A stretch of 64,000 nucleotides of DNA from assembly GCF_009649225.1 (NCBI RefSeq), contig NZ_WJPP01000001.1, forward strand, positions 124,001-188,000, written 5' to 3'. The stretch comes from Spiribacter salilacus. Its GTDB lineage: Bacteria; Pseudomonadota; Gammaproteobacteria; Nitrococcales; Nitrococcaceae. Below the pieces are notes generated by a model. It had not been told where the DNA came from and ran no database searches. It saw only the letters and a list, made by a program, of their open reading frames with translations. Positions 45,273-55,317 of the stretch are shown in pieces. How positions within the stretch are numbered: position 1 is the stretch's first letter; the number at the start of each line of letters is the position of its first letter. Both the position numbers and the translations under genes were made by a program.

Positions 45273-45742
45273 CGAGACCAGTCACCGGAGCGGCCCCCAC
45301 GCTTGTGGGTTAAACACACCCCCTCGATCGTCATCCCGCGATCGAGGGCTTTGCACATGTCGTAGACGGTGAGCAACGCCACCTGAACCGCCGTTAGCGC
45401 TTCCATTTCGACTCCCGTTTGCCCTCGGGTTTCTGCCTGAACTAAACAATTCACCCCCGGCAAATCCTGCCTTGGAGACAGTGTGACTTCGATGTGCGTG
45501 AGCGCAAGCGGGTGGCATAGGGGCACAAGCTCCCAAGTTCGCTTTGCTGCGGCAATGCCAGCAATGCGTGCGGTACCAAGTGCATCGCCTTTTTTAAGAT
45601 CGCCTGCCTCTAATGCGCTTAGAGTGGCTGGCTGCATGGTGATATGTCCTTCAGCGATAGCAACCCGATGCGTACTCCCCTTATCGCCAACATCTACCAT
45701 GTGAGCCTCGCCACGGGCATTGAGGTGGGTAAGCTCGCTCAT
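45269..45742 (-). CDS. moaC: Cyclic pyranopterin monophosphate synthase MoaC
   Basis: MoaC makes cPMP in molybdenum cofactor synthesis. The 157 residues (E. coli 161) contain [45 protein letters not shown], with the substrate loop [28 protein letters not shown] and the end [12 protein letters not shown]. Key Asp, Lys and His residues are in place. It overlaps gpmA (ATGA) and is the only molybdopterin gene in the window. Confidence 0.95.
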   Translation of the reverse strand: MSELTHLNARGEAHMVDVGDKGSTHRVAIAEGHITMQPATLSALEAGDLKKGDALGTARIAGIAAAKRTWELVPLCHPLALTHIEVTLSPRQDLPGVNCLVQAETRGQTGVEMEALTAVQVALLTVYDMCKALDRGMTIEGVCLTHKRGGRSGDWSR

Positions 45743-46437
45743 GACTCGGCCCGCAACGAGTAGCGCTTTAAGACATTAAGCTGGTCATCCAGCTCAAAGA
45801 CCAAGGGGTCACCTGTTGCAATCTCAACGCCCATAATCTCGTCATCTGATAGACCTTCAAGATGCATAACCAGCGCGCGTAAACTGTTGCCATGCGCGGC
45901 TATGAGCAGGGTGTCGTAGTGTTTTAGCTGCGGAGCCAATGTGGTGTCCCAGTAAGGAAGAACCCGGGCTAGCGTATCTTTAAGTGACTCAGTGCCCGGC
46001 AAGATCTCAGTATCTAGATTTTGATAGCGCGGATCATGGCAAGGATGGCGCTCATCATTTCCCTCCAACGCAGGGGGAGGGGTGGCAAAGCTACGACGCC
46101 AGATATGCACCTGCTCATCACCATACTTCGCCGCCGTTTCTGCCTTGTTAAGACCTTGCAGGGCGCCGTAGTGGCGCTCATTAAGATGCCAGTCTTTGGT
46201 CATTGGAATCCAAAGTCGATCTAGCTCATCGAGGGCAATCCAGGCAGTTCTAATGGCCCGTTTTAAAACGGATGTGAACACCGCCTCAGGTAATATCCCA
46301 GCGTCGCGCAAGAGGGCGCCGGCTTGCTTTGCCTCCGCTCGGCCTTGATCGGTAAGGTCTACATCATGCCAACCGGTGAATCGGTTCTCGAGATTCCATT
46401 GACTTTGCCCATGACGAAGCAGAACAAGACGTTTCAT
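45739..46437 (-). CDS. gpmA: 2,3-bisphosphoglycerate-dependent phosphoglycerate mutase
   Basis: GpmA interconverts 3- and 2-phosphoglycerate. The 232 residues (E. coli 250) start [20 protein letters not shown], with the phospho-His near residue 9, then [18 protein letters not shown], and the second catalytic His in [18 protein letters not shown] shorter C-terminus than in E. coli is common in many bacteria. AGGAG lies 11 bp before the ATG. It leads a two-gene operon with moaC and is divergent from the third L,D-transpeptidase. Confidence 0.95.
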   Translation of the reverse strand: MKRLVLLRHGQSQWNLENRFTGWHDVDLTDQGRAEAKQAGALLRDAGILPEAVFTSVLKRAIRTAWIALDELDRLWIPMTKDWHLNERHYGALQGLNKAETAAKYGDEQVHIWRRSFATPPPALEGNDERHPCHDPRYQNLDTEILPGTESLKDTLARVLPYWDTTLAPQLKHYDTLLIAAHGNSLRALVMHLEGLSDDEIMGVEIATGDPLVFELDDQLNVLKRYSLRAES

Positions 46438-46493
46438 GCCGCAGCGCGCTCCTATTGCCTGTGAATTAAAAAACGCTAGGGTATCATCGTTGC

Positions 46494-46994
46494 ATGGATG
46501 TGACTCAGCAGAACTGGGTGTTGGTCAGCCTAGCTGAGCAAACACTCACATTATACCAAGGCAATAATCCGCAAAGTAACTGGCCGGTTGCCACCGGAAA
46601 GGCGGGGGCAGGCGAGCTTAGGGGATCGGGCGGCACGCCACGCGGTTGGCATCGTGTTCGGCTGGCAATTGGTGCAACGGCCCCCCGGGGCGCCGTATTT
46701 GTTGGCCGCCGCTGGACTGGTGAGATTCATACTCCAACTTTGCATAAGGCCTTTCCCAATAGAGACTGGATACTCTCGCGGGTGCTGTGGTTAACGGGCT
46801 TAGAGTCAGGGCGTAATCGCGGCGGTCAAGTTGATACGCTGTCGCGGTTTATTTATATCCATGGCTGTCCGGATGAGGCTCCCTTAGGGCAGCCGATTTC
46901 GCATGGATGCATACGGATGGGCAACGATGCGGTCATTGCCTTATTTGATTTAATTGGCACAGGCACGCTCGTGCGGATAGTAGAGGGGGCATAG
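46494..46994 (+). CDS. L,D-transpeptidase-domain protein without signal peptide
   Basis: A 166-residue YkuD-domain protein. [17 protein letters not shown] is the entry strand, [17 protein letters not shown] the substrate strand, and [29 protein letters not shown] the catalytic loop with the active Cys. No signal peptide is visible at this ATG, so it is either cytoplasmic or exported another way. Relatives of this short type commonly precede nagZ in Pseudomonas-like genomes. A TATCAT hexamer (46482-46487) ends 6 bp before the ATG, hinting at a leaderless start. It is followed by nagZ after one base. Confidence 0.85.
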   Translation: MDVTQQNWVLVSLAEQTLTLYQGNNPQSNWPVATGKAGAGELRGSGGTPRGWHRVRLAIGATAPRGAVFVGRRWTGEIHTPTLHKAFPNRDWILSRVLWLTGLESGRNRGGQVDTLSRFIYIHGCPDEAPLGQPISHGCIRMGNDAVIALFDLIGTGTLVRIVEGA

Positions 46995-46995
46995 C

Positions 46996-47937
46996 ATGTT
47001 GCCAGGGCCACTCATGCTTGGGATTGCTGGCACCACGCTCTTGGGTGAGGAAGTTGAGCGCCTTCGCCACCCTGCGGTAGGGGGTGTTTTGCTGTTTAAA
47101 CGGAATTATCAAAATCCACAGCAACTATCTGATCTGACAGCTGAAATTCGGGCCCTACGCCAACCCCCATTACTCATCGCGGTTGATCAGGAAGGGGGGC
47201 GGGTACAACGCTTTCGAACGGGATTTACCGAGTTGCCAAGCGCTCGCGCGCTAGCGCAAGACTACGCCCAATCCGCTCAACAAGCGCTGGCCGAGACAAC
47301 CGCAACAGCGCAGACAATGGCAAAAGAATTACTCGGGTGTGGTATTGATTTGAGCTTTGCACCGGTTTTGGATATCGATTATGGAATCAGCTCAGTCATT
47401 GGAGATCGGTCTTTTGGCTCAACGCCCGAACAAGTTAGTGCGCTTGCCTTAGCATGGCAACGGGGTGTGCGTGCTGCCGGCATGGTCTGTGTGGGTAAGC
47501 ACTTTCCAGGGCATGGCGGCGTGGCACCCGACTCACATCACGCAACCGCGGTTGATAACCGATCGTTAGAGGATCTTCGCCAGCAAGATATGATCCCTTT
47601 TCGTCGGATGATCGATAATCAGCTTGCCGCCATCATGATGTCGCATGTGGTCTTTCCCAACATCGATCCTGTTCCTGCGGGGTTTTCTGCTCGCTGGCTG
47701 CAACTACTCAGACGGGAGCTTCAATTTAATGGCGCCGTTTTCTCGGATGACTTAGAAATGGAAGGGGCTGCGTCGGCCGGCAATTTAATGGAGCGCATCA
47801 AAGCCGCGCTCGGCGCGGGATGTGATATGGCGATTGTTGGGAATACAGGACGGGAAATTGATCGCTACCTAAGCCACATCCCGTCTCCATCGCCTGAGTC
47901 TTCGCTCAGACTGGTGCGTTTACACGCCAAAGTCTAA
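46996..47937 (+). CDS. nagZ: Beta-N-acetylhexosaminidase NagZ
   Basis: NagZ removes GlcNAc from anhydromuropeptides in the cytoplasm during cell-wall recycling. The 313 residues (E. coli 341) form a GH3 barrel: AVDQEGGRVQRFR, DLSFAPVLDIDYG, DRSFGSTP, the catalytic KHFPGHGGVAPDSHH and the nucleophile Asp in FSDDLEMEGA. The C-terminus is shorter than in E. coli. Products of NagZ signal AmpC induction where ampR is present; none is seen here. Confidence 0.94.
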   Translation: MLPGPLMLGIAGTTLLGEEVERLRHPAVGGVLLFKRNYQNPQQLSDLTAEIRALRQPPLLIAVDQEGGRVQRFRTGFTELPSARALAQDYAQSAQQALAETTATAQTMAKELLGCGIDLSFAPVLDIDYGISSVIGDRSFGSTPEQVSALALAWQRGVRAAGMVCVGKHFPGHGGVAPDSHHATAVDNRSLEDLRQQDMIPFRRMIDNQLAAIMMSHVVFPNIDPVPAGFSARWLQLLRRELQFNGAVFSDDLEMEGAASAGNLMERIKAALGAGCDMAIVGNTGREIDRYLSHIPSPSPESSLRLVRLHAKV

Positions 47938-47972
47938 ACTGAGTGGTTTAAGTCAAACAAAGGAACCCCCTC

Positions 47973-48548
47973 ATGCCCCAAGGCGTTGCATTAACGGAAG
48001 ACGAGCTCTCTGGTGTTGTTGCGCGTGCTGAGTGCTTGCATGATGCCGCTGCCGTAGCGGCGGGAATTGAGCGATTAGCTGCGGAAATTACCGCTAAGCT
48101 CTCAGCCACTCAGCCATTGGTTCTTGGCGTAATGACTGGAGCGATCGTCCCGCTAGGGCGCTTGCTACCGTATCTGCAATTCCCACTTGAGCTCGATTAC
48201 ATTCATGCAACTCGATATCACAAATCGACAATTGGGCGTGAATTGGTGTGGCTTGCGCGCCCGCAAACGCCGCTGCGGGGGCGAACGGTTCTGTTGGTTG
48301 ATGACATTCTCGATGAGGGACATACCTTTAAAGGCCTCTTAGACGCTTGTCGGGAAGAGGGCGCGGAGGCGGTTTACACGGCCGTGCTGGCAGATAAACC
48401 CAACCCGCGGCGCGAGCCAGGCATGGTGGCTGACTTTATTGGCGTGACCGTGCCAGAGCGCTATGTTTTTGGTGCTGGAATGGATTACAAAGGCTATTTA
48501 CGCAATTTAGATGGGATTTATGCGGCGCATCGAGACGACGAGGATTAG
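47973..48548 (+). CDS. hpt: Hypoxanthine-guanine phosphoribosyltransferase
   Basis: A type I phosphoribosyltransferase of 191 residues. The PRPP loop is VLLVDDILDEGHTF (about 108-121); LGVMTGAIVPLGRLLPYL is the 5'-phosphate side, and FIGVTVPERYVFGAGMDYKGYLRNLDGIYA the purine and metal side, as in HGPRT. It converts hypoxanthine or guanine to IMP or GMP. It lies between nagZ and the methylthioinosine phosphorylase, whose product hypoxanthine it can use. AAAGGA lies 9 bp before the ATG. Confidence 0.92.
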   Translation: MPQGVALTEDELSGVVARAECLHDAAAVAAGIERLAAEITAKLSATQPLVLGVMTGAIVPLGRLLPYLQFPLELDYIHATRYHKSTIGRELVWLARPQTPLRGRTVLLVDDILDEGHTFKGLLDACREEGAEAVYTAVLADKPNPRREPGMVADFIGVTVPERYVFGAGMDYKGYLRNLDGIYAAHRDDED

Positions 48549-48551
48549 GCA

Positions 48552-49295
48552 ATGCCTTTGGCGGTGATTGGCGGCACGGGCCTAACGCAACTTGCTGATT
48601 TGGTCATCGATCACCGAGAAATGGTGCACACGCCCTATGGGCAGGCTTCCGGCCCGGTTGTTCGAGGGCATCTTGCTGGCGTTCCGTTGATGTTTATGGC
48701 TCGGCATGGTCATGGACATACCATCCCCCCACACCGCATTAACTATCGGGCAAACCTTTGGGCGTTGCAAAAAGCGGGAGCCACGCAGGTTGCTGCGATT
48801 GCGGCGGTGGGCGGTATAGACGCCAACCTAAATCCCGGTGACCTGGTGATACCCGAGCAGATAATTGACTATACATCGGGGCGAGAAGCCACTTTCTTTG
48901 AGGGCGACCCCGTCAGGCATATCGATTTTACACAGCCCTATGATGCTCTGTTGCGGGGTCAATTGATCCAAGCCGCACGGCCGTTAACAACGCCGGTACA
49001 CACCGATGGATGCTATGGTGCAACCCAAGGCCCCCGCCTTGAGAGTGCAGCGGAAATTCAAAGAATGGCGCGCGATGGCTGCACCATTGTTGGCATGACG
49101 GGAATGCCTGAAGCTGTCCTTGCCCGAGAGCTAGATCTGCCTTACGCAACTTGCGCGCTAGTCGTTAACCGCGCAGCTGGGTTAAACGAAGGAAAGCCCA
49201 TTACTATGGCAGACATCGAGCAAACGCTTGCTACTGGAATGATTGCTGTTCGGCAGCTTCTTCAAGCGCTGGTGCGGGGTCTATCCGCACAATAA
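48552..49295 (+). CDS. S-methyl-5'-thioinosine phosphorylase
   Basis: A 247-residue member of the MTAP/PNP family. AVIGGTGLTQLADLVI, HGHGHTIPPHRINYRANLWAL and QGPRLESAAEIQRMARDG match the Pseudomonas aeruginosa PA3004 type, which splits methylthioinosine to hypoxanthine rather than methylthioadenosine. The methylthioadenosine deaminase needed upstream is not in the window. Gene order nagZ-hpt-MTIP-csiV-mfd is as in Pseudomonas. The last 65 bp overlap csiV, convergent. Confidence 0.88.
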   Translation: MPLAVIGGTGLTQLADLVIDHREMVHTPYGQASGPVVRGHLAGVPLMFMARHGHGHTIPPHRINYRANLWALQKAGATQVAAIAAVGGIDANLNPGDLVIPEQIIDYTSGREATFFEGDPVRHIDFTQPYDALLRGQLIQAARPLTTPVHTDGCYGATQGPRLESAAEIQRMARDGCTIVGMTGMPEAVLARELDLPYATCALVVNRAAGLNEGKPITMADIEQTLATGMIAVRQLLQALVRGLSAQ

Positions 49296-49812
49296 TGCCT
49301 AGCAATGGGTGGTCCAGATAATGCACCTCTGAGGGCCGTATTCGGCGGCTTTCATGTAATCGCCAAACAGTCGGATCTGTTAAGCGAATATCGGTTTCAA
49401 GGTGTAAAAACCGCGATTGATAGGCCCGAATACGCCCTTCAATACCCAGTGAGCGAAGCTCAAGAGGCAGGCTAACGGTTGGCGCGGATGCTGGGCCGCG
49501 CAATGACTGCCGCCATGCTTCATGCCAGATAACTTGGTATCCCGGTTGGTTTCTAAGCCGATTAGCCGCCCCCGTTAGCCGATGTTGGTCTGACGGCAAC
49601 GCCTCGGGGCCAACGCCTAGTGTGTTGGGCTGACGAAGCGGCCAAGCAATCTCAGCAGGGAAGGGGGGCGGATTTTTTACGGGTAATTCCCCTTGGGCAT
49701 CCGGTAAAGGCGGCTGGGTAAATAGAATTAGCTCTATTTGATAGCGCTCCTGTGCCCCTGCCAGCGTAGTGGCCGTTAGCAACAGGAAGGCAATAACCGC
49801 GCGAGTGATCAT
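49231..49812 (-). CDS. csiV: CsiV-like periplasmic protein
   Basis: A 193-residue exported protein. A signal peptide MITRAVIAFLLLTATTLAGA is followed by RYQIELILFTQ, the usual CsiV/DUF start, LRNQPGYQVIWHEAWRQSL, and a C-terminal RRIRPSEVHYLDHPLLGIIVRI, the family end. In Vibrio CsiV is a cofactor of peptidoglycan-related toxicity and binds peptidoglycan-linked partners. ATG 49812 shares a base with the mfd stop. The 3' end overlaps the MTIP gene by 65 bp. Confidence 0.82.
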   Translation of the reverse strand: MITRAVIAFLLLTATTLAGAQERYQIELILFTQPPLPDAQGELPVKNPPPFPAEIAWPLRQPNTLGVGPEALPSDQHRLTGAANRLRNQPGYQVIWHEAWRQSLRGPASAPTVSLPLELRSLGIEGRIRAYQSRFLHLETDIRLTDPTVWRLHESRRIRPSEVHYLDHPLLGIIVRIDPAPALEEAAEQQSFQ

Positions 49813-52800
49813 CAAGCGGCCTGAGGAAGCGTTATCGCGTTGAGCATCGTCGTCACCACCTCGATACGTTGTTCGGGCGTTTCGGTTTCTAAGCGAAACC
49901 GTAACTTGTCCTGACCTTCTAAACGATACACCGCGGGATCTTGCTGTACTAGTTGCACCAAGGCGCCAACATTAACGCGGTTGGCATCGCCAAAGCTGAG
50001 CACTCCGCCGCCCGGGCCTGCTTCAATTCGCTCAATGCCCAGTGATTTCGCTTGCTGGCGTAGTTGGGTCACGGTGATGAGATTTTTTGCCGCGGGTGGC
50101 AAAAGTCCAAACCGATCGATCATTTCAACTTGTAACTCACGTAATGCCTCTGGGCTAGGCGCGCTGGCGATCCGCTTGTAAAGCGTTAACCGCGTGTGGA
50201 CATCTGGCAGGTAATCTGTTGGCAGCAGAGCGGGTATATGGAGATCAACCTCCGTGCCGGCAGAAAGGGGGATGTCGAGCTCAGGCTGTTTGCCCGATTT
50301 TAGCGCCTTGACGGCGCGCTCCAACAAGTCGTTATACATGGTAAAGCCGACTTCGTGGATCTGTCCGCTTTGTCCTTCGCCAAGTAGCTCGCCAGCACCA
50401 CGAATCTCTAGGTCATGACTCGCCAAAGCAAATCCAATTCCCAGATCTTCTAGTGAAGCGATGGCTTCTAGGCGTTTTGCAGCATCTGGGCTGAGGTTAC
50501 GCTTAGAGGGGGCCATTAAATACGCGTAGGCGCGGTGGTGGGAGCGGCCAACCCGACCCCGCAGTTGGTGTAGCTGCGCAAGCCCGAGTCGGTCAGCCCG
50601 ATTGATGATGATGGTATTGGCGCTAGGCACATCGATGCCGCTTTCGATGATGGTGGTGCAGACCAGTACGTTAAATCGGCGATGATAAAAATCGAGCATA
50701 ACGCGCTCTAGCTCACGCTCACGCATTTGGCCATGCGCAACACGAATTCTTGCTTCGGGCACCAGTTCAGCGAGTGACTCGGCAATTCGGTCGATGCTTT
50801 GTACGTCGTTATGCAAAAAGTAAACTTGACCGCCGCGATGCAGCTCACGCAGGCAGGCCTCACGAATTGTGGCATCGCTCCATTCGTTAACAAATGTTTT
50901 CACTGCAAGGCGGCGCGCCGGTGGGGTGGCGATAATCGATAAATCACGTAAACCGGCAAGCGACATATTTAACGTACGAGGAATTGGGGTGGCCGTGAGG
51001 GTTAACACATCAACAGTCGCCCTAAACTCCTTGAGCTTTTCTTTTTGTCGAACCCCAAAGCGTTGCTCTTCGTCGATGATCAATAACCCAAGATCGTGAA
51101 ACTTCACAGAGCGTTGTAGTAGCTTATGGGTACCGATCACGATATCGACTTTGCCCGCTTCAAGGGCTTCAATAACCTGATCGGTCTCTTTTGCAGAGCG
51201 AAAGCGCGATAATGCTTCAATGCGTACGGGCCAATCAGCAAAGCGATCGGCAAAGTTTTGATAATGTTGTTGGGCAAGCAAGGTAGTCGGAACGAGTACC
51301 GCCACTTGCCGCCCCGACTGCACGCCGGCAAATGCGGCCCGCATGGCAACTTCCGTTTTGCCGAATCCGACGTCACCACACACAACACGATCCATTGGGG
51401 TGCTCGATTGCATATCGGTTAAAACGGCGTGTATTGCAACGGCTTGATCGGGGGTTTCCTCAAAGGGGAATTGCGCGGCAAAGCGGGCATATTCGTCTTC
51501 TGGAACCTGATGGGGTATGCCTGGTTGTGCCGCACGCCGGGCATTAATGTCCAGCAACTCAGCGGCCACATCGCGCGCTTTTTCTGCCGCCTTTTTACGG
51601 GCCTTCTCCCACTGACCGCTGCCTAGGCGGTGCAATGGGGCGTCAATTTCATCTGCGCCCGTGTACCGGCCAATCAGATGCAATGAAGCAACTGGCACAT
51701 AGAGCTTGTCATTACCCGCATATTCCAACTGCAAAAACTCGGTATCGATGCCATCAACGCTAAGCGTCTGTAGGCCACGATATCGCCCCACGCCATGTTG
51801 CTCGTGCACCACGGGTGAGCCGATGTGCAGGTCGGTCAGATCCCGAATGATGGTGTCTGGATCACGATGCGGTGCGCTACTGTGCCTGCCTCGTTGCTCA
51901 ACCCGCAAATCAAATAGAGCAGCTTCGGGAATGATCATCATCGCGGGGGAATCAACACAAAACCCTGATTCTATTGGCCCAACGGTGATGCCAAGCGGGT
52001 GTTCAGAATGCGCAAACTCAGCATAGTCTGTAACCGCTTTTGGCCTAATATCTTCTGCTAGAAGTCGCTCCAGCCAACTTTCCCGACGGCCTGCGGTTTC
52101 GGCGGTTAATAACACACGCCCCTTGAACGCTTTGATCGTGGTGCTTAGCGGTGTGAGATCTTCAGCGAGCGCGGCGACGGGCAGCGTTCGCTGTTGTGAA
52201 ACGGGGCCTTGCGGCTCGTCTTCCGTGGGCATTAGGACCTGAGGGTGGCGGCTTAGTGCCTCACGGGCCTGTTCGCTATTGATAAATAATTGATCCGGCG
52301 GAAGGATCGGATGGGCGCGATCGTGTCGTCGCTGTTCATAGCGCTCGTTTATCTGCTCCCACTCCGCTTGTAGCTGAGTATCGGTGTCGCCCACGCGAAT
52401 AATGAGGGTATTGTTAGGCAAGTAGTCGAAGAGCGTTGCCGTTTCTTCAAAAAATAACGGGAGGTAAGACTCAATTCCACTGGGAATATGCCCATCGCTA
52501 ATCGTTTGGTAGATCACACTTTCTGTTGGATCACCGGCAAAAGTAGTTCTAAATTTCTGTCTAAAATGCGCAATGGCTGTTTCATCTGTTGGAAATTCAT
52601 GCGCCGGCAGCAGATCGATACGCTCAATTTTCTCGCCACTGCGTTGAGTTTCTGGGTCAAAACCGCGAATTGAATCAATTTCATCATCAAATAGATCGAC
52701 TCGATAAGGAATGTCGGCCCCCATCGGATACAGATCAAACAAAGAGCCACGCACGGCAAACTCACCGTGCTCCACAACCTCAGAAACACAACGATAGCCG

Positions 52801-53264
52801 GCTTGTTCGAGTGTGGAACGGAGACGCTCAATATTTACACGCTCACCAACGCCAAAACTGATCATCGCACCTTGCAAAAAAGACGGCGGGGCAATTTTCT
52901 GCTGCAACGTGGGGGTTGGAGTAATTAGCACCCCAGATTGGCGATTTGGTAAGTGGTAAAGCGCCTCTAATCGGGCTGAGATAATCTCTTGATGCGGAGA
53001 GAAGAGATCGTAAGCCAAGATCTCCCAGTCCGGCATAATATCCACCGATGCGCGCTCGGCCACAAAAAACGCCACAGCGTCTGCAATATACTGTGCCTCA
53101 CTGCTTCCCGCCGTCACCACAAGTACCAGCCCATCGTGCTGCAGGGCCGCTTCTGCGATAGCGGCCGCCGAGCTGTCACGGTTAAGCTTTAGCCAGCGTT
53201 GACGCTCGCCCGGTTCTTTGGGCAGGGCGTTTAAAGGAACGATCGATTCTGTTGGTTTTTTCAT
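49812..53264 (-). CDS. mfd: Transcription-repair coupling factor Mfd
   Basis: Mfd removes RNA polymerase stalled at DNA lesions and recruits UvrA. The 1150 residues (E. coli 1148) have a UvrB-like N-terminus with PDWEILAYDLFSPHQEIISAR, the RNA polymerase interaction domain near 480-550 (VHEQHGVGRYRGL, LEYAGNDKLYVPV), and the RecG-like motor: GDVGFGKTEVAMRAAF (Walker A), LLIIDEEQRFGVRQKEKLK, LTLTATPIPRTLNMS and the TRG/motif VI region QLHQLRGRVGRS. The D7 domain (FGLLPPAAKNLI) closes it. It is divergent from lolC with a 102-bp gap. Confidence 0.97.
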   Translation of the reverse strand: MKKPTESIVPLNALPKEPGERQRWLKLNRDSSAAAIAEAALQHDGLVLVVTAGSSEAQYIADAVAFFVAERASVDIMPDWEILAYDLFSPHQEIISARLEALYHLPNRQSGVLITPTPTLQQKIAPPSFLQGAMISFGVGERVNIERLRSTLEQAGYRCVSEVVEHGEFAVRGSLFDLYPMGADIPYRVDLFDDEIDSIRGFDPETQRSGEKIERIDLLPAHEFPTDETAIAHFRQKFRTTFAGDPTESVIYQTISDGHIPSGIESYLPLFFEETATLFDYLPNNTLIIRVGDTDTQLQAEWEQINERYEQRRHDRAHPILPPDQLFINSEQAREALSRHPQVLMPTEDEPQGPVSQQRTLPVAALAEDLTPLSTTIKAFKGRVLLTAETAGRRESWLERLLAEDIRPKAVTDYAEFAHSEHPLGITVGPIESGFCVDSPAMMIIPEAALFDLRVEQRGRHSSAPHRDPDTIIRDLTDLHIGSPVVHEQHGVGRYRGLQTLSVDGIDTEFLQLEYAGNDKLYVPVASLHLIGRYTGADEIDAPLHRLGSGQWEKARKKAAEKARDVAAELLDINARRAAQPGIPHQVPEDEYARFAAQFPFEETPDQAVAIHAVLTDMQSSTPMDRVVCGDVGFGKTEVAMRAAFAGVQSGRQVAVLVPTTLLAQQHYQNFADRFADWPVRIEALSRFRSAKETDQVIEALEAGKVDIVIGTHKLLQRSVKFHDLGLLIIDEEQRFGVRQKEKLKEFRATVDVLTLTATPIPRTLNMSLAGLRDLSIIATPPARRLAVKTFVNEWSDATIREACLRELHRGGQVYFLHNDVQSIDRIAESLAELVPEARIRVAHGQMRERELERVMLDFYHRRFNVLVCTTIIESGIDVPSANTIIINRADRLGLAQLHQLRGRVGRSHHRAYAYLMAPSKRNLSPDAAKRLEAIASLEDLGIGFALASHDLEIRGAGELLGEGQSGQIHEVGFTMYNDLLERAVKALKSGKQPELDIPLSAGTEVDLHIPALLPTDYLPDVHTRLTLYKRIASAPSPEALRELQVEMIDRFGLLPPAAKNLITVTQLRQQAKSLGIERIEAGPGGGVLSFGDANRVNVGALVQLVQQDPAVYRLEGQDKLRFRLETETPEQRIEVVTTMLNAITLPQAA

Positions 53265-53366
53265 GGGCCGTGAAGTCTACCCAACCGGCCACGCTGCGAA
53301 AAGCGTGAAGCGAAAAGAGCAGACCGGTAAACTCTACAATATGACCCAATTACTGGAGAGGTATAA

Positions 53367-54614
53367 ATGATCAGGCCGCTGCCGCTTTTTATTGGCCTGC
53401 GGTACACCCGCGCACGGCGTCGGGATGGGTTTGTGTCTTTTATATCAGCCAGTTCGATGCTGGGGATTGCCATTGGGGTGATGGCGCTCATCACCGTGCT
53501 CTCGGTGATGAATGGGTTTGAAAAGGAGTTGCGCGAGCGCATTTTAGGCATGGTCTCGCATGCCACAGTTAACGCCTATGATGGCGAGTTGAATGATTGG
53601 AGCGGTCTGGTGGATACGCTCCAAGCGCGTCCTGAAGTGCTAGGCGCTGCCCCGTTTATCAGTGGCGAAGCCATGTTGACTCGCGGTGGCGAGGTCACCG
53701 GGGTTCTCTTGCGTGGTGTTGACCCTGCGCTTGAGGGGCGGGTGTCAGAAATAACAGAGCAACTGATTGCCGGTAATATTAACGAGCTACGCTCAGGCAC
53801 TTATCAAATTGTGATTGGGAGCCGCCTTGCTCAGCGCCTTGGCGTTGGTGTTGGAGACCCACTCAATGTCGTTACGCCTGAAGCACGGGTTACCGCCGCA
53901 GGCATTTTGCCTCGTCTCCGGCGCTTTGAGGTGGCCGGTATATTTGAGGTGGATATGGCCCAATACGATAGCTCAGTGGCGCTGATTCATCTTGACGATG
54001 CGCAACGGCTGCTGCGCTTGAGAGACGGGATCACCGGCGTACGGCTGGAATTTGCGGATTTAATGGAGGCACCGCGGCTAGTTCGTGATATCGCGTTAAG
54101 TTTGCCAGGGCAGTATTTGGTTAGTGATTGGACCATGCAGCATCAGAACTTCTTTCGTGCGGTGGCAATGGAAAAAACCGTCATGTTTATTATTTTGCTG
54201 CTGATCGTGGGCGTTGCGGCCTTTAATATTGTTTCTACCCTCGTAATGGCGGTTCAAGATAAGCAATCGGATATCGCGATCTTAAGAACCTTAGGAGCAA
54301 CGCCGCGCACCATCATGGCCATTTTTATTATCCAAGGCAGTGTACTTGGCGTGGTTGGAACCCTAATCGGCACCGCAGGAGGCGTTGCATTGGCACTTAA
54401 TGTCGAGACAATCGTGCCGGCCATTGAGCAGTTATTTAATGCCGATTTTATCTCTGGCGATGTCTATTATATTAATGATCTGCCCTCAGATCTGCGCTTA
54501 CATGATGTCTGGCGGATTACCTTGGCGGCTTTTGGGCTGAGTTTGCTGGCAACGCTCTATCCGGCGTGGCGTGCGTCGCGCATTGCGCCTGCGGAGGCCC
54601 TACGGCATGAGTGA
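53367..54614 (+). CDS. lolC: Lipoprotein-releasing ABC transporter permease (LolC/LolE type)
   Basis: An inner-membrane permease of 415 residues that extracts outer-membrane lipoproteins with LolD. Four membrane helices are predicted near 25-47, 272-297, 318-345 and 378-398, with a large periplasmic domain between the first two. [20 protein letters not shown] and [30 protein letters not shown] are LolC/E hallmarks. Only one permease is present before lolD, where most gammaproteobacteria have lolC and lolE around it. This may be a LolF-type protein acting as a homodimer, or the second subunit may lie elsewhere. GGAGAGG lies 6 bp before the ATG. Confidence 0.93.
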   Translation: MIRPLPLFIGLRYTRARRRDGFVSFISASSMLGIAIGVMALITVLSVMNGFEKELRERILGMVSHATVNAYDGELNDWSGLVDTLQARPEVLGAAPFISGEAMLTRGGEVTGVLLRGVDPALEGRVSEITEQLIAGNINELRSGTYQIVIGSRLAQRLGVGVGDPLNVVTPEARVTAAGILPRLRRFEVAGIFEVDMAQYDSSVALIHLDDAQRLLRLRDGITGVRLEFADLMEAPRLVRDIALSLPGQYLVSDWTMQHQNFFRAVAMEKTVMFIILLLIVGVAAFNIVSTLVMAVQDKQSDIAILRTLGATPRTIMAIFIIQGSVLGVVGTLIGTAGGVALALNVETIVPAIEQLFNADFISGDVYYINDLPSDLRLHDVWRITLAAFGLSLLATLYPAWRASRIAPAEALRHE

Positions 54615-55296
54615 TCAACCGGTAGCCCTTGAGTGCCGCAGCGTTTACAAAACGTTCAAAGAAGGGGCATTAAGCGTTGATGTTCTCGCCAACATGTCGC
54701 TTACCGTTCAACGGGGCGAGCAGGTGGCCATTGTGGGCCGATCGGGCGCCGGTAAAAGTACATTGCTGCATGTTCTAGGTGGGCTTGAGGATGTTGAATC
54801 GGGCGAGGTCTTTGTGGGTGGGGTGCAAATGTCTGCCCTCGGCGCGGCCGCCAGGGGTAAATTGCGAAATAAGCGATTGGGCTTTGTTTATCAATTCCAT
54901 CATCTGCTTGGCGAATTTACGGCACTAGAAAATGTGGCTATGCCATTATTAATTCGCGGTACAGCAGGCGCTCAGGCCACGCAAGCCGCCACTCAGATGC
55001 TAGCGCGCGTTGGGCTGGCTGAAAGACAGCGGCATAAGCCTGGCGAGCTTTCGGGCGGAGAGCGACAACGGGTGGCTATTGCGCGGGCACTAATTACCCA
55101 GCCTGATTGCCTGCTTGCTGATGAGCCAACCGGTAACCTAGATCGGCAAACAGCCGAGTCCATATTGGCTCTTTTTCAAGAGATTAATCGTGAAAACGCG
55201 ACCAGCGTGGTGCTGGTAACCCACGATATGGAGGTAGCCGCAAGAATGGATAGGCGGCTTAATTTGGCCGACGGGCAGCTCCACGCTATTCCCTAG
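54607..55296 (+). CDS. lolD: Lipoprotein-releasing system ATP-binding protein LolD
   Basis: The ATPase that powers lipoprotein release, 229 residues (E. coli 233). Walker A is [19 protein letters not shown], the LolD-specific [24 protein letters not shown] follows, then the signature [15 protein letters not shown] and Walker [12 protein letters not shown], and the switch His in LVTHDME. The ATG at 54607 lies inside lolC and shares its last 8 bp; the longer frame from 54571 is not family-like. The substrate set here probably includes the Lpp-like lipoprotein and NlpD. Confidence 0.95.
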   Translation: MSDQPVALECRSVYKTFKEGALSVDVLANMSLTVQRGEQVAIVGRSGAGKSTLLHVLGGLEDVESGEVFVGGVQMSALGAAARGKLRNKRLGFVYQFHHLLGEFTALENVAMPLLIRGTAGAQATQAATQMLARVGLAERQRHKPGELSGGERQRVAIARALITQPDCLLADEPTGNLDRQTAESILALFQEINRENATSVVLVTHDMEVAARMDRRLNLADGQLHAIP

Positions 55297-55317
55297 ACCC
55301 TGCTAGCGTTTACCGCC

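Noticed and set aside
53265-53366. TACAAT at 53335 as a lolC promoter
   Set aside because: No acceptable -35 lies 15-19 bp upstream, so I did not list it as a feature.
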